Notes: a model not told the origin generated them from the sequence alone. Numbered from the stretch's first letter, positions 45,053 through 54,497 are shown. The stretch is 64,000 nt of DNA from Porphyromonas sp. COT-239 OH1446 (GCF_000768875.1 NZ_JRAO01000010.1:126759-190758), one strand, 5' to 3'. Numbers and translations: made by a program.

Positions 45053-45213
45053 GAGGTCTAGATAGGAGCTCAGTTGAGATCTAAATAGGATCTCCATTGA
45101 GATCTAAGTAGGATCGTAGCAGAGACCCAAGTAGGATCTCCATCGAGGTCTAAGTAGGATCGCAAGTGAGACTCAAGTAAGGGCTCCATTGAGGCATCAA
45201 TAGGGGCGCAAGA
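45053..45213 (+). repeat. Array C of the 23-bp tandem repeat family, seven direct units
   Basis: Seven gapless 23-base units start at 45053, 45076, 45099, 45122, 45145, 45168 and 45191 (GAGRYCTAARTAGG core). From the second on they alternate between a type with ATCTCCAT- or GCTCCAT-like ends and a type with ATCGCAA- or GCGCAA-like ends. Weaker units follow to about 45260. The array lies between the divergent clpP and M3 peptidase genes in a 570-base gap. Confidence 0.93.
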
Positions 45214-45370
45214 AGAGTGTCTATATGGCTTCGAGCGAGGCCCCACAAAGGCTGTGGGAGAAGAGAAGTCGCAAGGAGACTCTTAAGCCCCACTGGAGAG
45301 CCCAGCATCAGAGGGGGCTCTAAGCAAATAAATTCAGTATCTTAGCCTCGCATTATTCACAATCATCGTA

Positions 45371-47491
45371 ATGAAGAAACTAATCGTATCACTTAGCTTA
45401 GCAACTATGCTATCGGCAACCTATTCGTGTCAGCAATCCGCTGGCACTACAGAGCCCAATCCGCTTCTGTCAGAGAGCCCACTGGAGTTCGGTGCTCCTC
45501 AGTTCGACAAGATCCGTCCTGAACACTACATGCCTGCCTTCGAGGCTGGGATGCAGCAGCACAAGGAGGAGATCGAGGCCATTGTCAAGAACCCCGAAAC
45601 TCCTACCTTCGACAACACCATCGTTGCCCTACAACGTGCAGGACAATTGCTCTCTCGCACCTCGGGTTGCTTCTTCCCCGTGGCCAGCGCACACGGCACC
45701 GAACCCATCCGTGAGATCGAGGAGCGAATCGGGCCTATGCTCTCGGCTCATTACGATGCGGTCAATCTCAACGAAGCCCTCTTCGCCCGTGTCAAGCAGG
45801 TCTACACCGAACACATGAGCCAGCTCCAGGGCGAGGATGCTCGACTGCTGCAGATGGTCTATGACGGCTTCGTCAAGAACGGTGCAGACCTAGAGCCAGA
45901 GGCCAAGGAGCAACTCAAAAAAATCAACGAAGAGCTATCTGTCCTAACGAATAAGTTCAGCAACCAAGTGCGTGAGGCTAGTGCTAAGGCCTCGATCCTC
46001 GTCGAGCATACTAACGAGCTCTCGGGTCTCTCCGAGGCCTCCCTCGCTCAGGCTAAACATGACGCTGAGCAGGCTGGCCACTCAGGCAAGTACCTCCTGA
46101 CTAACAGCAATACAACCCGCTCGGCCTACCTCAGTGAGCTGGACAATCGTGAGCTACGTCGCCGCCTGCTAGAGGCTTCGCTCACTAGAGCAGAGCAGGG
46201 GGATGACAACGATACCCGAGCCATTGTCCTACAGATTACCCGCCTACGTGCGGACAAGGCTAAGCTCCTCGGCTTCGACAACTATGCGACCTGGGGGCTG
46301 AAGGATCAGATGGCCTCGAACCCTGACAATGTCGATGGCTTCATCTACCGACTTGCCAAGGCCTATGCCCCCAAGGCTAAGGCCGACGCCAAGGAGCTAG
46401 AGGACTTCGCCAAGAAGACGGCAGGCGCAGACTTCAAGCTAGAGGCCTGGGACTGGGACTACTATGCAGAGAAGCTCCGCAAGGCCAAGTATGATCTCGA
46501 TGAGAACGACATCAAGCCCTACATGGCCCTCGACAGTGTGCTCAAGAATGGTGTCTTCTACATGGCCAAGCAGCTCTACGGCATCAGCTTCGTAGAGCGT
46601 ACGGATCTGCCTGTATATGCCGAGCATGTGCATGTGTATGACGTCTTCGACAAGGATGGGAAGAAAATGGCCCTCTTCTACACCGACTACTACCGTCGCC
46701 CCACGAAGAACGGTGGTGCATGGATGGGTAACTTCGTAGAGCAAAGCCACCTGCTCGGCAACCGCCCCGTCGTGTACAACGTCTGCAACTATGCTCCTCC
46801 CGTGGGCGACATGCCTAGCCTGCTGAATATGGACGAGGTTACGACCCTCTTCCACGAGTTCGGTCATGGGCTGCACGGCCTCTTTGCCAACCAGCAGTAC
46901 GAGACGCTCTCAGGCACTAACGTACCTCGAGACTTTGTAGAGATGCCCTCACAGTTTCACGAGCATTGGGCTACAGATCCCTCAGTATTGGGCAACTATG
47001 CCAAGCATTACAAGAGCGGCGAAGCCATGCCCGAAACCCTGGTGGAGAAGATGAAGCGTGCAGCACGCTTCAACCAGGCCTATGCCCTCGGGGAGAACAT
47101 CGCCTCCGTGGTCATCGACATGGCCTGGCACAAGCTCCCAGCAGGCTCTGAGGTGAAGGATGTGGCCGCCTTCGAACGTGAAGCCCTCGAGCGTGCAGGG
47201 ATGTACAACAAACAAATCCCCCCTCGCTACCGTAGCACCTACTTCCGCCACAGCATGGGTGGCGGATACTCGGCTGGTTACTACGCTTATCTATGGTCTG
47301 AGGTCTTGGACAACAACGTCTACGACTGGTTCGTCAAGAATGGAGGACTGACACCCGAGAATGGGGAGCGTCTTAGAGAGCTTATCCTCTCTAAGGGCAA
47401 TTCGCAGGATCTTAATGGTCTATTCCAACAAATGACAGGGCTCAAGCATCCAGACATCAGTAGCCTGATGAGGGCTCGAGGCCTACAATAA
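45371..47491 (+). CDS. dcp: M3 family peptidyl-dipeptidase/oligopeptidase (Dcp-like) lipoprotein
   Basis: A 706-residue zinc peptidase of the thimet-oligopeptidase family, cutting short peptides, often as dipeptides from the C-terminus. The lipoprotein signal ends in LSATYSC (Cys20), so it is exported and membrane-anchored. The zinc motif is HEFGH (His495-His499) in TTLFHEFGHGLHGLF, with the downstream Glu in the FVEMPSQFHEHW segment. YRSTYFRHSMGGGYSAGYYA near the end is the family's substrate-binding loop. Alone on its transcript, followed by a hairpin. It fits amino-acid-fermenting metabolism together with M13 and M24 peptidases. Confidence 0.95.
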   Translation: MKKLIVSLSLATMLSATYSCQQSAGTTEPNPLLSESPLEFGAPQFDKIRPEHYMPAFEAGMQQHKEEIEAIVKNPETPTFDNTIVALQRAGQLLSRTSGCFFPVASAHGTEPIREIEERIGPMLSAHYDAVNLNEALFARVKQVYTEHMSQLQGEDARLLQMVYDGFVKNGADLEPEAKEQLKKINEELSVLTNKFSNQVREASAKASILVEHTNELSGLSEASLAQAKHDAEQAGHSGKYLLTNSNTTRSAYLSELDNRELRRRLLEASLTRAEQGDDNDTRAIVLQITRLRADKAKLLGFDNYATWGLKDQMASNPDNVDGFIYRLAKAYAPKAKADAKELEDFAKKTAGADFKLEAWDWDYYAEKLRKAKYDLDENDIKPYMALDSVLKNGVFYMAKQLYGISFVERTDLPVYAEHVHVYDVFDKDGKKMALFYTDYYRRPTKNGGAWMGNFVEQSHLLGNRPVVYNVCNYAPPVGDMPSLLNMDEVTTLFHEFGHGLHGLFANQQYETLSGTNVPRDFVEMPSQFHEHWATDPSVLGNYAKHYKSGEAMPETLVEKMKRAARFNQAYALGENIASVVIDMAWHKLPAGSEVKDVAAFEREALERAGMYNKQIPPRYRSTYFRHSMGGGYSAGYYAYLWSEVLDNNVYDWFVKNGGLTPENGERLRELILSKGNSQDLNGLFQQMTGLKHPDISSLMRARGLQ

Positions 47492-47516
47492 GCCTAGAGC
47501 AGAGCGAGACGAACAA

Positions 47517-47552
47517 GGGGGAGCAGAGCGAGGCAACTTGCACTGCTCCCCC
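47517..47552 (+). terminator. Terminator after the M3 peptidase gene
   Basis: Arms GGGGGAGCAG (47517-47526) and CTGCTCCCCC (47543-47552) are exact inverted repeats, 26 bases after the stop. The remaining gap to 47717 shows only a small AGGGGAA/TTCCCCT hairpin near 47573-47589 and the ansA -7 box. Confidence 0.65.
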
Positions 47553-47642
47553 GACTCGTCTAGACTCTCCTGAGGGGAAGCATTCCCCTACCCTTAGGAC
47601 AACGAATGGCATATCAGAGGATAAGGCTTGAGCTAAAAGGGT

Positions 47643-47650
47643 TATCTTTG
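47643..47650 (+). promoter_or_regulatory. Candidate -7 element of ansA
   Basis: TATCTTTG matches TAnnTTTG, 68 bases before the ansA start. The closest TTG (47628-47630) is only 12 bases upstream. Confidence 0.45.
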
Positions 47651-47717
47651 TGTCGTCGCTACGGCCCGAAGTCCTTAGCCCCATACCTACAGACGAACCA
47701 ACAAACTGCCCCACATT

Positions 47718-48800
47718 ATGGCTAACCATCGATCCATCCTGCTCATCTACACTGGCGGCACCATCGGCATGGTAGAGAACCCCGCAAGCGGAGCCCTCGA
47801 GGCCCTCGACTTCACCTACCTGTACGACAACGTACCCGAGCTACGACGCATTGGCTGCGAGATCTCCGTAGAGCAGCTGACACCCCCGATAGACTCCTCT
47901 GCCATTACACCGCAGATTTGGGAGCAGATCGCCACGATCATCGAGACGAATTATGATCTCTTCGATGGCTTCGTTGTCCTGCACGGTACAGATACCATGT
48001 CGTACACGGCCTCTGCACTGAGCTTCATGCTCGAGGGACTGAGCAAACCAGTCGTCTTCACAGGCTCTCAGCTACCAATCGGCAAGCTCCGCACCGACGG
48101 CAAGGAGAACCTCATCACAGCCATAGAGATCGCAGCAGCTACTCTGCCCGATGGTCAACCTAGAGTCCCCGAGGTAACGATCTTCTTCGAGAACTACCTC
48201 ATGAGAGCCAACCGAGCTTGTAAAGTGAGCGCAGACCAGTTCAACGCTTTCGCCTCCTTCAACTACCCCGAGCTGGCCTATGCCGGGATAGATATTCGCT
48301 ACAACGACAAGATGATCTACAGAGAGGAAAAGCCTCGAGGACTAAAGGTCAATAAAGACTTTGACCCCAACGTCGTTATCCTCAAGCTCTTCCCTGGGAT
48401 TACCCCTGAGGTCGTAGAGGCAATCCTGGGCGTTCCCCGCCTCAAGGGTGTCGTCCTAGAGACCTTCGGCAGTGGCAATGCTCCAAAGGCAGACTGGTTC
48501 ATCGAAGCCCTCTCGAGAGCTTTAGCCCGAGGTGTCGTCATCGTAAACGTTACCCAATGCCCTCGAGGCTATGTAGATATGGGACGCTATGCAACGGGGC
48601 ATGGCCTACAAGAGATAGGCCTCGTGAGTGGCTTCGACAGCACGACCGAGGCGGCCCTAACTAAGCTCATGCACTTGATCGGTTTGGGCTATAGCTCCGA
48701 ACAGATTAGGGAGTTGATGGGTTGTTCGCTTAGGGGAGAGATCAGCATCGACGGAGCTCATGAGAGCTTCTATCATGGGATCTTCAAGCAGAGGGGCTAG
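47718..48800 (+). CDS. ansA: Type I (cytoplasmic) asparaginase
   Basis: Hydrolyses L-asparagine to aspartate and ammonia. The two catalytic Thr regions are ILLIYTGGTIGMVENP at the start and VVLHGTDTMSYTASALSFML near residue 90. The 360-residue protein has no signal peptide, fitting the cytoplasmic AnsA group. It is 68 bases before the WalJ-like gene on the same strand and may be cotranscribed with it and rsmI. Confidence 0.94.
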   Translation: MANHRSILLIYTGGTIGMVENPASGALEALDFTYLYDNVPELRRIGCEISVEQLTPPIDSSAITPQIWEQIATIIETNYDLFDGFVVLHGTDTMSYTASALSFMLEGLSKPVVFTGSQLPIGKLRTDGKENLITAIEIAAATLPDGQPRVPEVTIFFENYLMRANRACKVSADQFNAFASFNYPELAYAGIDIRYNDKMIYREEKPRGLKVNKDFDPNVVILKLFPGITPEVVEAILGVPRLKGVVLETFGSGNAPKADWFIEALSRALARGVVIVNVTQCPRGYVDMGRYATGHGLQEIGLVSGFDSTTEAALTKLMHLIGLGYSSEQIRELMGCSLRGEISIDGAHESFYHGIFKQRG

Positions 48801-48868
48801 GGCATAGGCCTTCGATCACCTCCTTCCTGCCTCACATTCTAACTAAGACAAAGAGATCAAAGACTATA

Positions 48869-49681
48869 GTGATTAGATTTATGAGTTTGGCCAGTGGTAG
48901 TAGCGGCAACTGCTACTACCTCGGCCAAGATGACCAAGGGATCCTGATCGATGCAGGCATCCCTATACGTTCGATTGCCAAAGCCCTCAAAGCCGAAGGC
49001 ATTCCTCTAGACAGCACCCATATCCAAGGAGTTATCGTAACGCATGAGCATGCAGACCACGTCCGTACCGTCGGGGTGCTCGGAGGCGTGTATCACATCC
49101 CCATCTATGCGACAGAGCGGGTGCATCACTGCATCGCCTCAAGTCGCTTCGTTTCAGAGGATGTAGGGGCTTCTCGCCGCATCATCAGCGCAAGGGAGGC
49201 CTTCTCCCTAGCAGGCTTTCGGATCGAGAGCTTCGAAGTTCCCCATGACAGCACAGAGAACCTCGGCTATCACATCAGTAGCGGCGATGACTTCACCTTC
49301 ACCCTGGCAACCGACATCGGGCACGTTACGCCAGAGATCATCGACTACGCCAGCCGAGCACGACATCTCGTCGTCGAAGCAAATTATGACCACGAGATGC
49401 TTGAGAGTGGGCCCTACCCACCTTTCCTCCGAGAGCGTGTTGCCAGCCCGCTCGGGCATCTATGCAATAGCGACACGGCCGAGCTACTCTGCCAAGCTTT
49501 CCATCCCGAGATGCGCAACATTTGGCTCTGCCATCTAAGCAAGGACAACAATCACCCAGACCTATGCTGGAAAACCATTGAGCAGCGTCTCTTCTGCGAG
49601 GGTATCCGTGTGGGCAAGGATGTTACCCTAACGGCTCTCAAGCGTACTAGTCCCTCCCCTATGTATTTACTCGAGCCCTAG
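48869..49681 (+). CDS. WalJ/YycJ-like metallo-beta-lactamase-fold hydrolase
   Basis: A 270-residue MBL-fold protein. The metal-binding HxHxDH motif is VTHEHADHVRTVG, other ligands are in EVPHDSTENLGY, TLATDIGH and LCHLSKDNNHP. The GTG at 48869 is preferred because VIRFMSLASGSSGNCYYL matches the family's usual opening; the ATG at 48881 would cut the first strand. Relatives act as 5'-exonucleases tied to cell-wall and DNA processes in Firmicutes; its role in Bacteroidetes is open. It is 14 bases before rsmI. Confidence 0.88.
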   Translation: MIRFMSLASGSSGNCYYLGQDDQGILIDAGIPIRSIAKALKAEGIPLDSTHIQGVIVTHEHADHVRTVGVLGGVYHIPIYATERVHHCIASSRFVSEDVGASRRIISAREAFSLAGFRIESFEVPHDSTENLGYHISSGDDFTFTLATDIGHVTPEIIDYASRARHLVVEANYDHEMLESGPYPPFLRERVASPLGHLCNSDTAELLCQAFHPEMRNIWLCHLSKDNNHPDLCWKTIEQRLFCEGIRVGKDVTLTALKRTSPSPMYLLEP

Positions 49682-49695
49682 CCCTACCCTATCTC

Positions 49696-50418
49696 ATGGC
49701 CAAGCTAACCATCGTCCCTACCCCCATCGGCAACCTAGAGGACATTACCCTGAGAGCCCTCTCGACCCTTCGCCGAGTGCAACTCGTCCTGGCAGAGGAC
49801 ACTCGCACTACGGGTCTATTGCTCAAACATTACGAGATCAAGTGTAGTCTGCAGAGCTACCACAAGTTCAACGAGCATCAAGCCCTAGAGCATATCTGCC
49901 GCCGCATAGAGGAGAACCAAGATGTAGCCCTCGTCTCAGATGCTGGCACACCTGGGATCTCTGACCCAGGATTCCTGCTGGTGAGGGCCTGCCTCGAGCG
50001 GGGCATCGAGGTCGAATGCCTCCCTGGAGCAACGGCCTTAGTCCCTGCGTTGGTTGCCTCGGGACTGCCCTGCGATCGCTTCAGTTTCGAAGGCTTCTTG
50101 CCTGTGAAGAAGGGTCGTCAGACCCGCCTCAAGGAGCTGGCCGACCAGCCCCGTACCATGGTGCTCTACGAGTCCCCTCATCGAGTGCTCAAGACCCTAG
50201 AGCAATTGGCCTCTGAGCTAGGAGAGGATCGCCCTGCGGCAGCAGCACGAGAGCTGAGCAAGCTACATGAAGAGGTCGTGCGAGGTTCGCTCTCTGAGCT
50301 CATCTCACACTTCTCTACACATAGTCCTCGAGGCGAGTTTGTCCTCGTCGTCGCAGGCGCTACCCCCACGAAGAAACAAAAGACGACAGATAGCCAAGCA
50401 GATAACACAGACCAATGA
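49696..50418 (+). CDS. rsmI: 16S rRNA (cytidine1402-2'-O)-methyltransferase
   Basis: SAM-dependent tetrapyrrole-methylase-fold enzyme of 240 residues that methylates C1402 in the ribosomal decoding centre. Family marks are LTIVPTPIGNLEDITLRAL, VLAEDTRTTGLLLKHY, ALVSDAGTPGISDPGFLLV, and the GPAT-like CLPGATALVPALVASGL. The stop overlaps the start of the next gene by 4 bases (ATGA). Confidence 0.95.
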   Translation: MAKLTIVPTPIGNLEDITLRALSTLRRVQLVLAEDTRTTGLLLKHYEIKCSLQSYHKFNEHQALEHICRRIEENQDVALVSDAGTPGISDPGFLLVRACLERGIEVECLPGATALVPALVASGLPCDRFSFEGFLPVKKGRQTRLKELADQPRTMVLYESPHRVLKTLEQLASELGEDRPAAAARELSKLHEEVVRGSLSELISHFSTHSPRGEFVLVVAGATPTKKQKTTDSQADNTDQ

Positions 50419-51266
50419 CCCATCGTTACTTACTATTCTTTCCCCTCCTACTACTCTCGGCCTCTTGCGTCAGTTCCGGTAGCTACTCAGAGCTCAAGGA
50501 ACAATACGACTCGATCGCTCTACGCAATCAGGTCTATGAGCAGGAGGTCTTCCACACAGACTCTCTCGTGGCCAGTGTACTGGCTAACTTCCAGCAAATC
50601 GAACACATCGAGAGCATGATCGACCTCAACCCCCAGCGAGGTGCATCGAGCAAGAGCCTGCAGGAGCGCATCGACGCCAATATGCAGCAAATCGCAGACA
50701 AGCTCGAGGCCAACCATCAGGCTCTAGAGGAGCTCTCGCAGAAGCTACAGAAGAGCAATGACACCAATAGTAGCCTCTACCTCATGGTACAAATGCTCAA
50801 GCAGCAGCATGAGCGTCAAAGGGAGCAAATCGAGAGCATAGGAGAAGAGATCGAGCTACGATCAAAGGCCATCGAGAGCCTAGAGGCACATCTGAAGCGA
50901 CTACGCCGCGAGGCCCATCGCCTAGACCAAGAACAGAAGCAAAGGGCCGAGAGCCTACTGGCACGTGAGCAGGCCCTCAACCTCGTTCACTACTGCCTGG
51001 GGACGAAGGGAGACCTAGCAGAGATGCGGCTCTACCGCAACGATCGCATCTCGGTCGATCGGGCCAATCTAGACTATTTGACCCAGGTGGACAAGCGTAC
51101 CTTCATCTCGCTCCCCCTGCAGAGCAAAGAGGCCAAGATACACAGTGTACACCCCAGCTCAACCTACAAGCTCGAGGCGGACGGGCGGGGAGCTCTGACC
51201 CTTCGGATCACTGACTCGGAGGGTTTTTGGCGATATGCCCGCATCCTCATCGTCGAGGTATTCTAA
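50415..51266 (+). CDS. Coiled-coil lipoprotein of unknown function
   Basis: A 283-residue protein with lipobox LLLLSASC (Cys18) followed by a long coiled coil over about residues 25-190 (ASSKSLQERIDANMQQIADK, then LEELSQKLQ-type heptads) and a compact C-terminal domain of ~90 residues (TFISLPLQSKEAKIHSVHPS, GRGALTLRITDSEGFW). I do not recognise a specific function; similar Bacteroidetes proteins are labelled Cbp1-like adhesins, which I cannot confirm here. Coupled to rsmI by a 4-base overlap. Confidence 0.72.
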   Translation: MTHRYLLFFPLLLLSASCVSSGSYSELKEQYDSIALRNQVYEQEVFHTDSLVASVLANFQQIEHIESMIDLNPQRGASSKSLQERIDANMQQIADKLEANHQALEELSQKLQKSNDTNSSLYLMVQMLKQQHERQREQIESIGEEIELRSKAIESLEAHLKRLRREAHRLDQEQKQRAESLLAREQALNLVHYCLGTKGDLAEMRLYRNDRISVDRANLDYLTQVDKRTFISLPLQSKEAKIHSVHPSSTYKLEADGRGALTLRITDSEGFWRYARILIVEVF

Positions 51267-51283
51267 GACGAAAGGCTAAACGC

Positions 51284-51314
51284 TTGGGAAAGTGATTAGG
51301 CTTCACTAACTTTG
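51284..51314 (+). promoter_or_regulatory. Promoter of the BFD-like gene
   Basis: TTG (51284-51286), 20-base spacer and TAACTTTG (51307-51314) match the Bacteroidetes consensus fully. The start near 51321 gives a ~37-base leader. Confidence 0.7.
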
Positions 51315-51357
51315 CGTCGCTTAAACGATTTATTATTCACTAATCACAACTAAGAAT

Positions 51358-51540
51358 ATGGGAAATCCAGATGAAATCATCTGCCACTGCCTAGAGATCA
51401 CTCGTGGGACAATCGAGCAGGCTGTTCGTGAGCACGGTCTGAAGACCTTCGACGAAGTATCCGAGGCCATCGAGGCTGGCTCTGTATGCGGCAGCTGCCA
51501 AGATGATATTGAAGCCATCATCGAAGAGATCAACGGCTAA
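51358..51540 (+). CDS. BFD-like [2Fe-2S] protein
   Basis: A 60-residue single-domain protein with the bacterioferritin-associated ferredoxin-like cluster motif CxC...CxxC: Cys9 and Cys11 (IICHCLEIT) and Cys44 and Cys47 (GSVCGSC). Two helices lie between them. Such domains bind [2Fe-2S] and appear in BFD, NirB and NifU; a free-standing copy in Bacteroidetes may be a small electron carrier. No bacterioferritin gene is near. It has its own strong promoter and terminator, so it may be well expressed. Confidence 0.88.
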   Translation: MGNPDEIICHCLEITRGTIEQAVREHGLKTFDEVSEAIEAGSVCGSCQDDIEAIIEEING

Positions 51541-51569
51541 ATAGGTGTAGACCTAACATATCAAAAGCG

Positions 51570-51601
51570 TAGCCCCAGAGACCTGTAGGTCTCTGGGGCT
51601 A
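51570..51601. terminator. Bidirectional terminator between the BFD-like gene and ung
   Basis: TAGCCCCAGAGACCT (51570-51584) and its exact complement (51587-51601) form a 15-bp stem followed by GTTCTTTTG. It separates convergent genes. Confidence 0.85.
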
Positions 51602-51624
51602 GTTCTTTTGAGACGAAAGAAGCC

Positions 51625-52290
51625 CTACCAATTGATCGGAGCTAAGCCTTGGGCTATGAGGTACTCATTGGCTCGGCTAAAGTGTCGACAGCCAAAGAAA
51701 CCTCGATGAGCAGATAGAGGGGAGGGGTGTGGGGCCTCTAAGACAAGATGACGAGAACGATCGATCATAGCCCCCTTGCGCCGAGCTGGAGCCCCCCAAA
51801 GCATGAAGACGAGGCCTGAGCGGCGCATCGAGAGCTGCCGAATGACCTCATCGGTAAAGGTCTCCCAACCTAAGCCCTGATGCGAAGCCGCTTGATGCGC
51901 TCGCACCGTAAGGGTCGCATTGAGGAGCAATACCCCCTGCTCAACCCAAGGCATAAGGTGTCCGTCGAGAACGATAGAGGGACGACCTATATCACTCTCT
52001 ATCTCTTGCTTCATATTCCTTAGGCTTGGAGGAATATCCATCCCTCGAGGTACAGAAAAGGAGAGCCCCTCAGCCTGCCCTGGGCCATGATAGGGGTCTT
52101 GCCCAAGGATGACGACACGCACCTGGGGCAGGGGGCAGAGATCTAGGGCTCGGAAGATATAACGCCCCTCGGGGAAGATGGGTGGATGCTCCCGATACTC
52201 GCTCCTGATACGGGCTACGAGGTGGGTGAAGTAAGGCTTATCAAACTCTGCCGAGAGGGCAGTATACCAAGAGGCTTCTAGTCTAACCAT
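51625..52290 (-). CDS. ung: Uracil-DNA glycosylase, family 1
   Basis: Removes uracil from DNA at the start of base excision repair. The water-activating loop is VVILGQDPYHGPGQAEGLSF with the catalytic Asp, VLLLNATLTVR is the beta-strand motif, and HPSPLSAHRGFFG carries the catalytic His and the DNA-minor-groove loop. At 221 residues it is normal. Third gene of HAD-HD-ung, 30 bases after the HD gene. Confidence 0.97.
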   Translation of the reverse strand: MVRLEASWYTALSAEFDKPYFTHLVARIRSEYREHPPIFPEGRYIFRALDLCPLPQVRVVILGQDPYHGPGQAEGLSFSVPRGMDIPPSLRNMKQEIESDIGRPSIVLDGHLMPWVEQGVLLLNATLTVRAHQAASHQGLGWETFTDEVIRQLSMRRSGLVFMLWGAPARRKGAMIDRSRHLVLEAPHPSPLSAHRGFFGCRHFSRANEYLIAQGLAPINW

Positions 52291-52320
52291 ATTCTTATAA
52301 CATTTCTCTCCACTGGCGAT

Positions 52321-52860
52321 CTAAGCAAAGCGCTCATGAAGACGATCGAAGCGTTCCAGTGCCGCCTCGCCATACTTGAGCATGGAGCGGCGCACCTTGT
52401 CCAGGCTATGACACTGACCGAGCTTGCTCTTGGAGAAGAATTTGTCCGCATAGCAAATGATCTGCTCCTCCACACTACAGGGGTAATAAATCCCTTCGGG
52501 CAGATCAAGCCCCATCTGCCGAATATCTTCGGGCATCAGCCCACTGCCCGTGTGCCGCTCCGCAACCATAGCATGACGATATAGGCCATGCTTGTGGCGC
52601 AGTAGCTCTGCCCCGAGATAGCCGTGCAGCATATAAGGCGATGCCCCGTAGCAGTCGATCTTGGGTGCACGGGTCAGAAAGATGCCAATGTCATGCAGCA
52701 TAGCTGCCTCCTCGATGAAGGCAAGGTCTGGCTCGAGCTCGGGATGTCGCTGAGCAACCTCTAGGGCTAACGTCGTAACGTCATGGCTATGATCAATGAG
52801 AATGCGCCTGGACTCGCTACCGAGGGGGTAGTACAGCCCAATGATGTCTAGTGGATTCAT
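52321..52860 (-). CDS. HD-domain phosphohydrolase-like protein
   Basis: A 179-residue HD protein. The metal-binding residues are His in LIDHSHDV, the HD pair in EAAMLHDIGIF, and later His in HGYLGAELL and MVAERHTGSG. This order matches small HD hydrolases of the YfbR/Metal-dependent phosphohydrolase type, but the substrate (nucleotide or nucleic acid) is not known. The ATG at 52860 lies 2 bases after the HAD stop; longer in-frame starts overlap the HAD gene. It is 30 bases before ung. Confidence 0.85.
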   Translation of the reverse strand: MNPLDIIGLYYPLGSESRRILIDHSHDVTTLALEVAQRHPELEPDLAFIEEAAMLHDIGIFLTRAPKIDCYGASPYMLHGYLGAELLRHKHGLYRHAMVAERHTGSGLMPEDIRQMGLDLPEGIYYPCSVEEQIICYADKFFSKSKLGQCHSLDKVRRSMLKYGEAALERFDRLHERFA

Positions 52861-52862
52861 TG

Positions 52863-53612
52863 CTACGGGGTTGGAGGAGAGGGGTTCTCGAGTAGGAGGG
52901 GGATAGCCTCCAAGAGCGAAGCCATAGAGGGCAACACAAGATGAGCACCCTCGCACCAGAGAGCTTCATCGGGCAATGGGCCTGTATTGACCGCAATGGT
53001 GAAGCAGCCCGCAGCAGAGGCTGAGCGTACCCCCTGTGGGGCATTCTCCACGACCATCGCCTCGCTGGAGGCTACCTCTGCCCTTTGGATCGCCATGAGA
53101 TAGGGCTCGGGGTCGGGCTTACCTCGACGAACGTCTCGACCTGTGATCATCCGCTCGGCAGTAAAGACCCCAGGGAAGTCAGGCTCGATCTTCTCCAGCA
53201 ACGACCTCTGGGACGAGCCCGTTACGAGAAGTCGCTTGAGGCTGCGCAGCCGCTCGACCACCTCGGGAGCTCCCGAGATCACCGCACCGCTATTGTAGCG
53301 GACGAAGAGGTCTGTTTTGTGCGCATACACGGCCTCGGCCTCGGCTTCGGTGGCGGGGCGACCATATCGGGAGCGATAGAGCAGGTCAATGGTATGCTTA
53401 CCTGTCTGCCCCTCGTAACGATAAGCGTCCTCTGGGGTCATCTCGAGCCCATAGTGTAGGGCAGTCTCGCACCAGGAGCGGCTGTGTGCGGGCATCGAGT
53501 CGAAGAGCACCCCATCCATGTCAAAGAATACAGCTCGAAAAACCTGTCCTTGGCTCTGAGTCTGTACTCTATAGCGAGATAGAGCACATGCTATGTCTTG
53601 CTTTTGCATCAT
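52863..53612 (-). CDS. HAD-superfamily phosphatase, beta-phosphoglucomutase-like
   Basis: A 249-residue HAD protein of subclass I. The nucleophile motif is FFDMDGVLFDSMPAHSR, motif II is LLVTGSSQ, motif III Lys is in RGKPDPEPYL, and motif IV is VVENAPQGVRSA, where the usual ED/GD pair is EN. A helical cap lies between motifs I and II. Substrate is a small phosphorylated sugar or similar, not specified by the sequence. It starts with about 24 residues before the first strand; either of two adjacent ATGs may be used. First gene of HAD-HD-ung. Confidence 0.85.
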   Translation of the reverse strand: MMQKQDIACALSRYRVQTQSQGQVFRAVFFDMDGVLFDSMPAHSRSWCETALHYGLEMTPEDAYRYEGQTGKHTIDLLYRSRYGRPATEAEAEAVYAHKTDLFVRYNSGAVISGAPEVVERLRSLKRLLVTGSSQRSLLEKIEPDFPGVFTAERMITGRDVRRGKPDPEPYLMAIQRAEVASSEAMVVENAPQGVRSASAAGCFTIAVNTGPLPDEALWCEGAHLVLPSMASLLEAIPLLLENPSPPTP

Positions 53613-53638
53613 CTGATCGGATCATGGGCAACAAAGGC

Positions 53639-53695
53639 AAAGGCTGCCACGCAAGCCAAGCCCTCGGTGGGGAGGGGTTTTGCGGGGCAGCCTTT
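53639..53695 (-). terminator. Hairpin terminator after gpmA
   Basis: Two 16-base arms (53639-53654 and 53680-53695) pair with one mismatch, with T-rich sequence on the far side. It lies between the gpmA stop and the HAD start. Confidence 0.7.
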
Positions 53696-53713
53696 TGCTT
53701 TTGGGCCTAGAGC

Positions 53714-54460
53714 TTACTTCTTCTTGCCTTGGTTAGCAACAGCGTCCATGAGCTTCTTAATCTCTTCGGGATCGCCGAGGAAGTAGTCCTTGACGAGATT
53801 CAGTTCATCGTCGAACTCGAAGACGTAGGGTACAGCCGTAGGCAGGTTCAGGGCGATAATATCTTCGTCGCTGATTCCTTTGAGTACCTTAATGATACCA
53901 CGCAGGCTGTTACCATGTGCAGCCACAAGGACATCATCATGCTCGAGCAGAGAGGGGAAGATGTTGTTCTGCCAATAGGGCAATGTACGATCAACGCAGT
54001 GGCACAGAGCCTCGGTCAGAGGGAGGAAGGCGGGCACAACACCTGCATAGCGAGGGTCGGCGAAGGGGCTACGCTCATCAGCCTTCTCCAGTGGTGTGGG
54101 GGGCACGTCGTAGCTACGTCGCCAGATAAGTACCTGCTCGTCGCCATACTTCTCGGCAGTCTCGGCCTTGTTAAGACCCTGCAGCATACCATAATGCTTT
54201 TCGTTCAGACGCCAGCTCTTCTCTACAGGAATCCAGTCGAGATCCATGATGTCGAGGATCTGATTCATCGTCTTGATGGCACGCTTGAGATAGGAGGTGT
54301 AGGCCTTACCGAAGCGGAAGCCATGCTCCTTGAGCAGTGCACCAGCCTTCTTAGCTTCTTCTACGCCCTGCTCCGAGAGGTCTACGTTTGTCCAACCAGT
54401 AAAGCGGTTTTCCTTATTCCACACACTCTCACCGTGGCGGATCAATACAATTCTTTTCAT
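53714..54460 (-). CDS. gpmA: 2,3-bisphosphoglycerate-dependent phosphoglycerate mutase
   Basis: Interconverts 3- and 2-phosphoglycerate in glycolysis. The phosphohistidine motif is [20 protein letters not shown]; the second catalytic His is in [15 protein letters not shown]. At 248 residues, with a full-length N-terminal domain, it is the classical dPGM (GpmA) and not the cofactor-independent GpmI. It supplies or uses the 3-phosphoglycerate from which serA/serC start. It stands alone between hairpins and array D. Confidence 0.97.
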   Translation of the reverse strand: MKRIVLIRHGESVWNKENRFTGWTNVDLSEQGVEEAKKAGALLKEHGFRFGKAYTSYLKRAIKTMNQILDIMDLDWIPVEKSWRLNEKHYGMLQGLNKAETAEKYGDEQVLIWRRSYDVPPTPLEKADERSPFADPRYAGVVPAFLPLTEALCHCVDRTLPYWQNNIFPSLLEHDDVLVAAHGNSLRGIIKVLKGISDEDIIALNLPTAVPYVFEFDDELNLVKDYFLGDPEEIKKLMDAVANQGKKK

Positions 54461-54497
54461 CTTACTTATTTATTTTGTTCAGAGATTAAATGCAGGA

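Noticed and set aside
45053-45213. Repeat array as a CRISPR
   Set aside because: The 23-base units follow each other with no unique spacers, and no cas gene is in the window.
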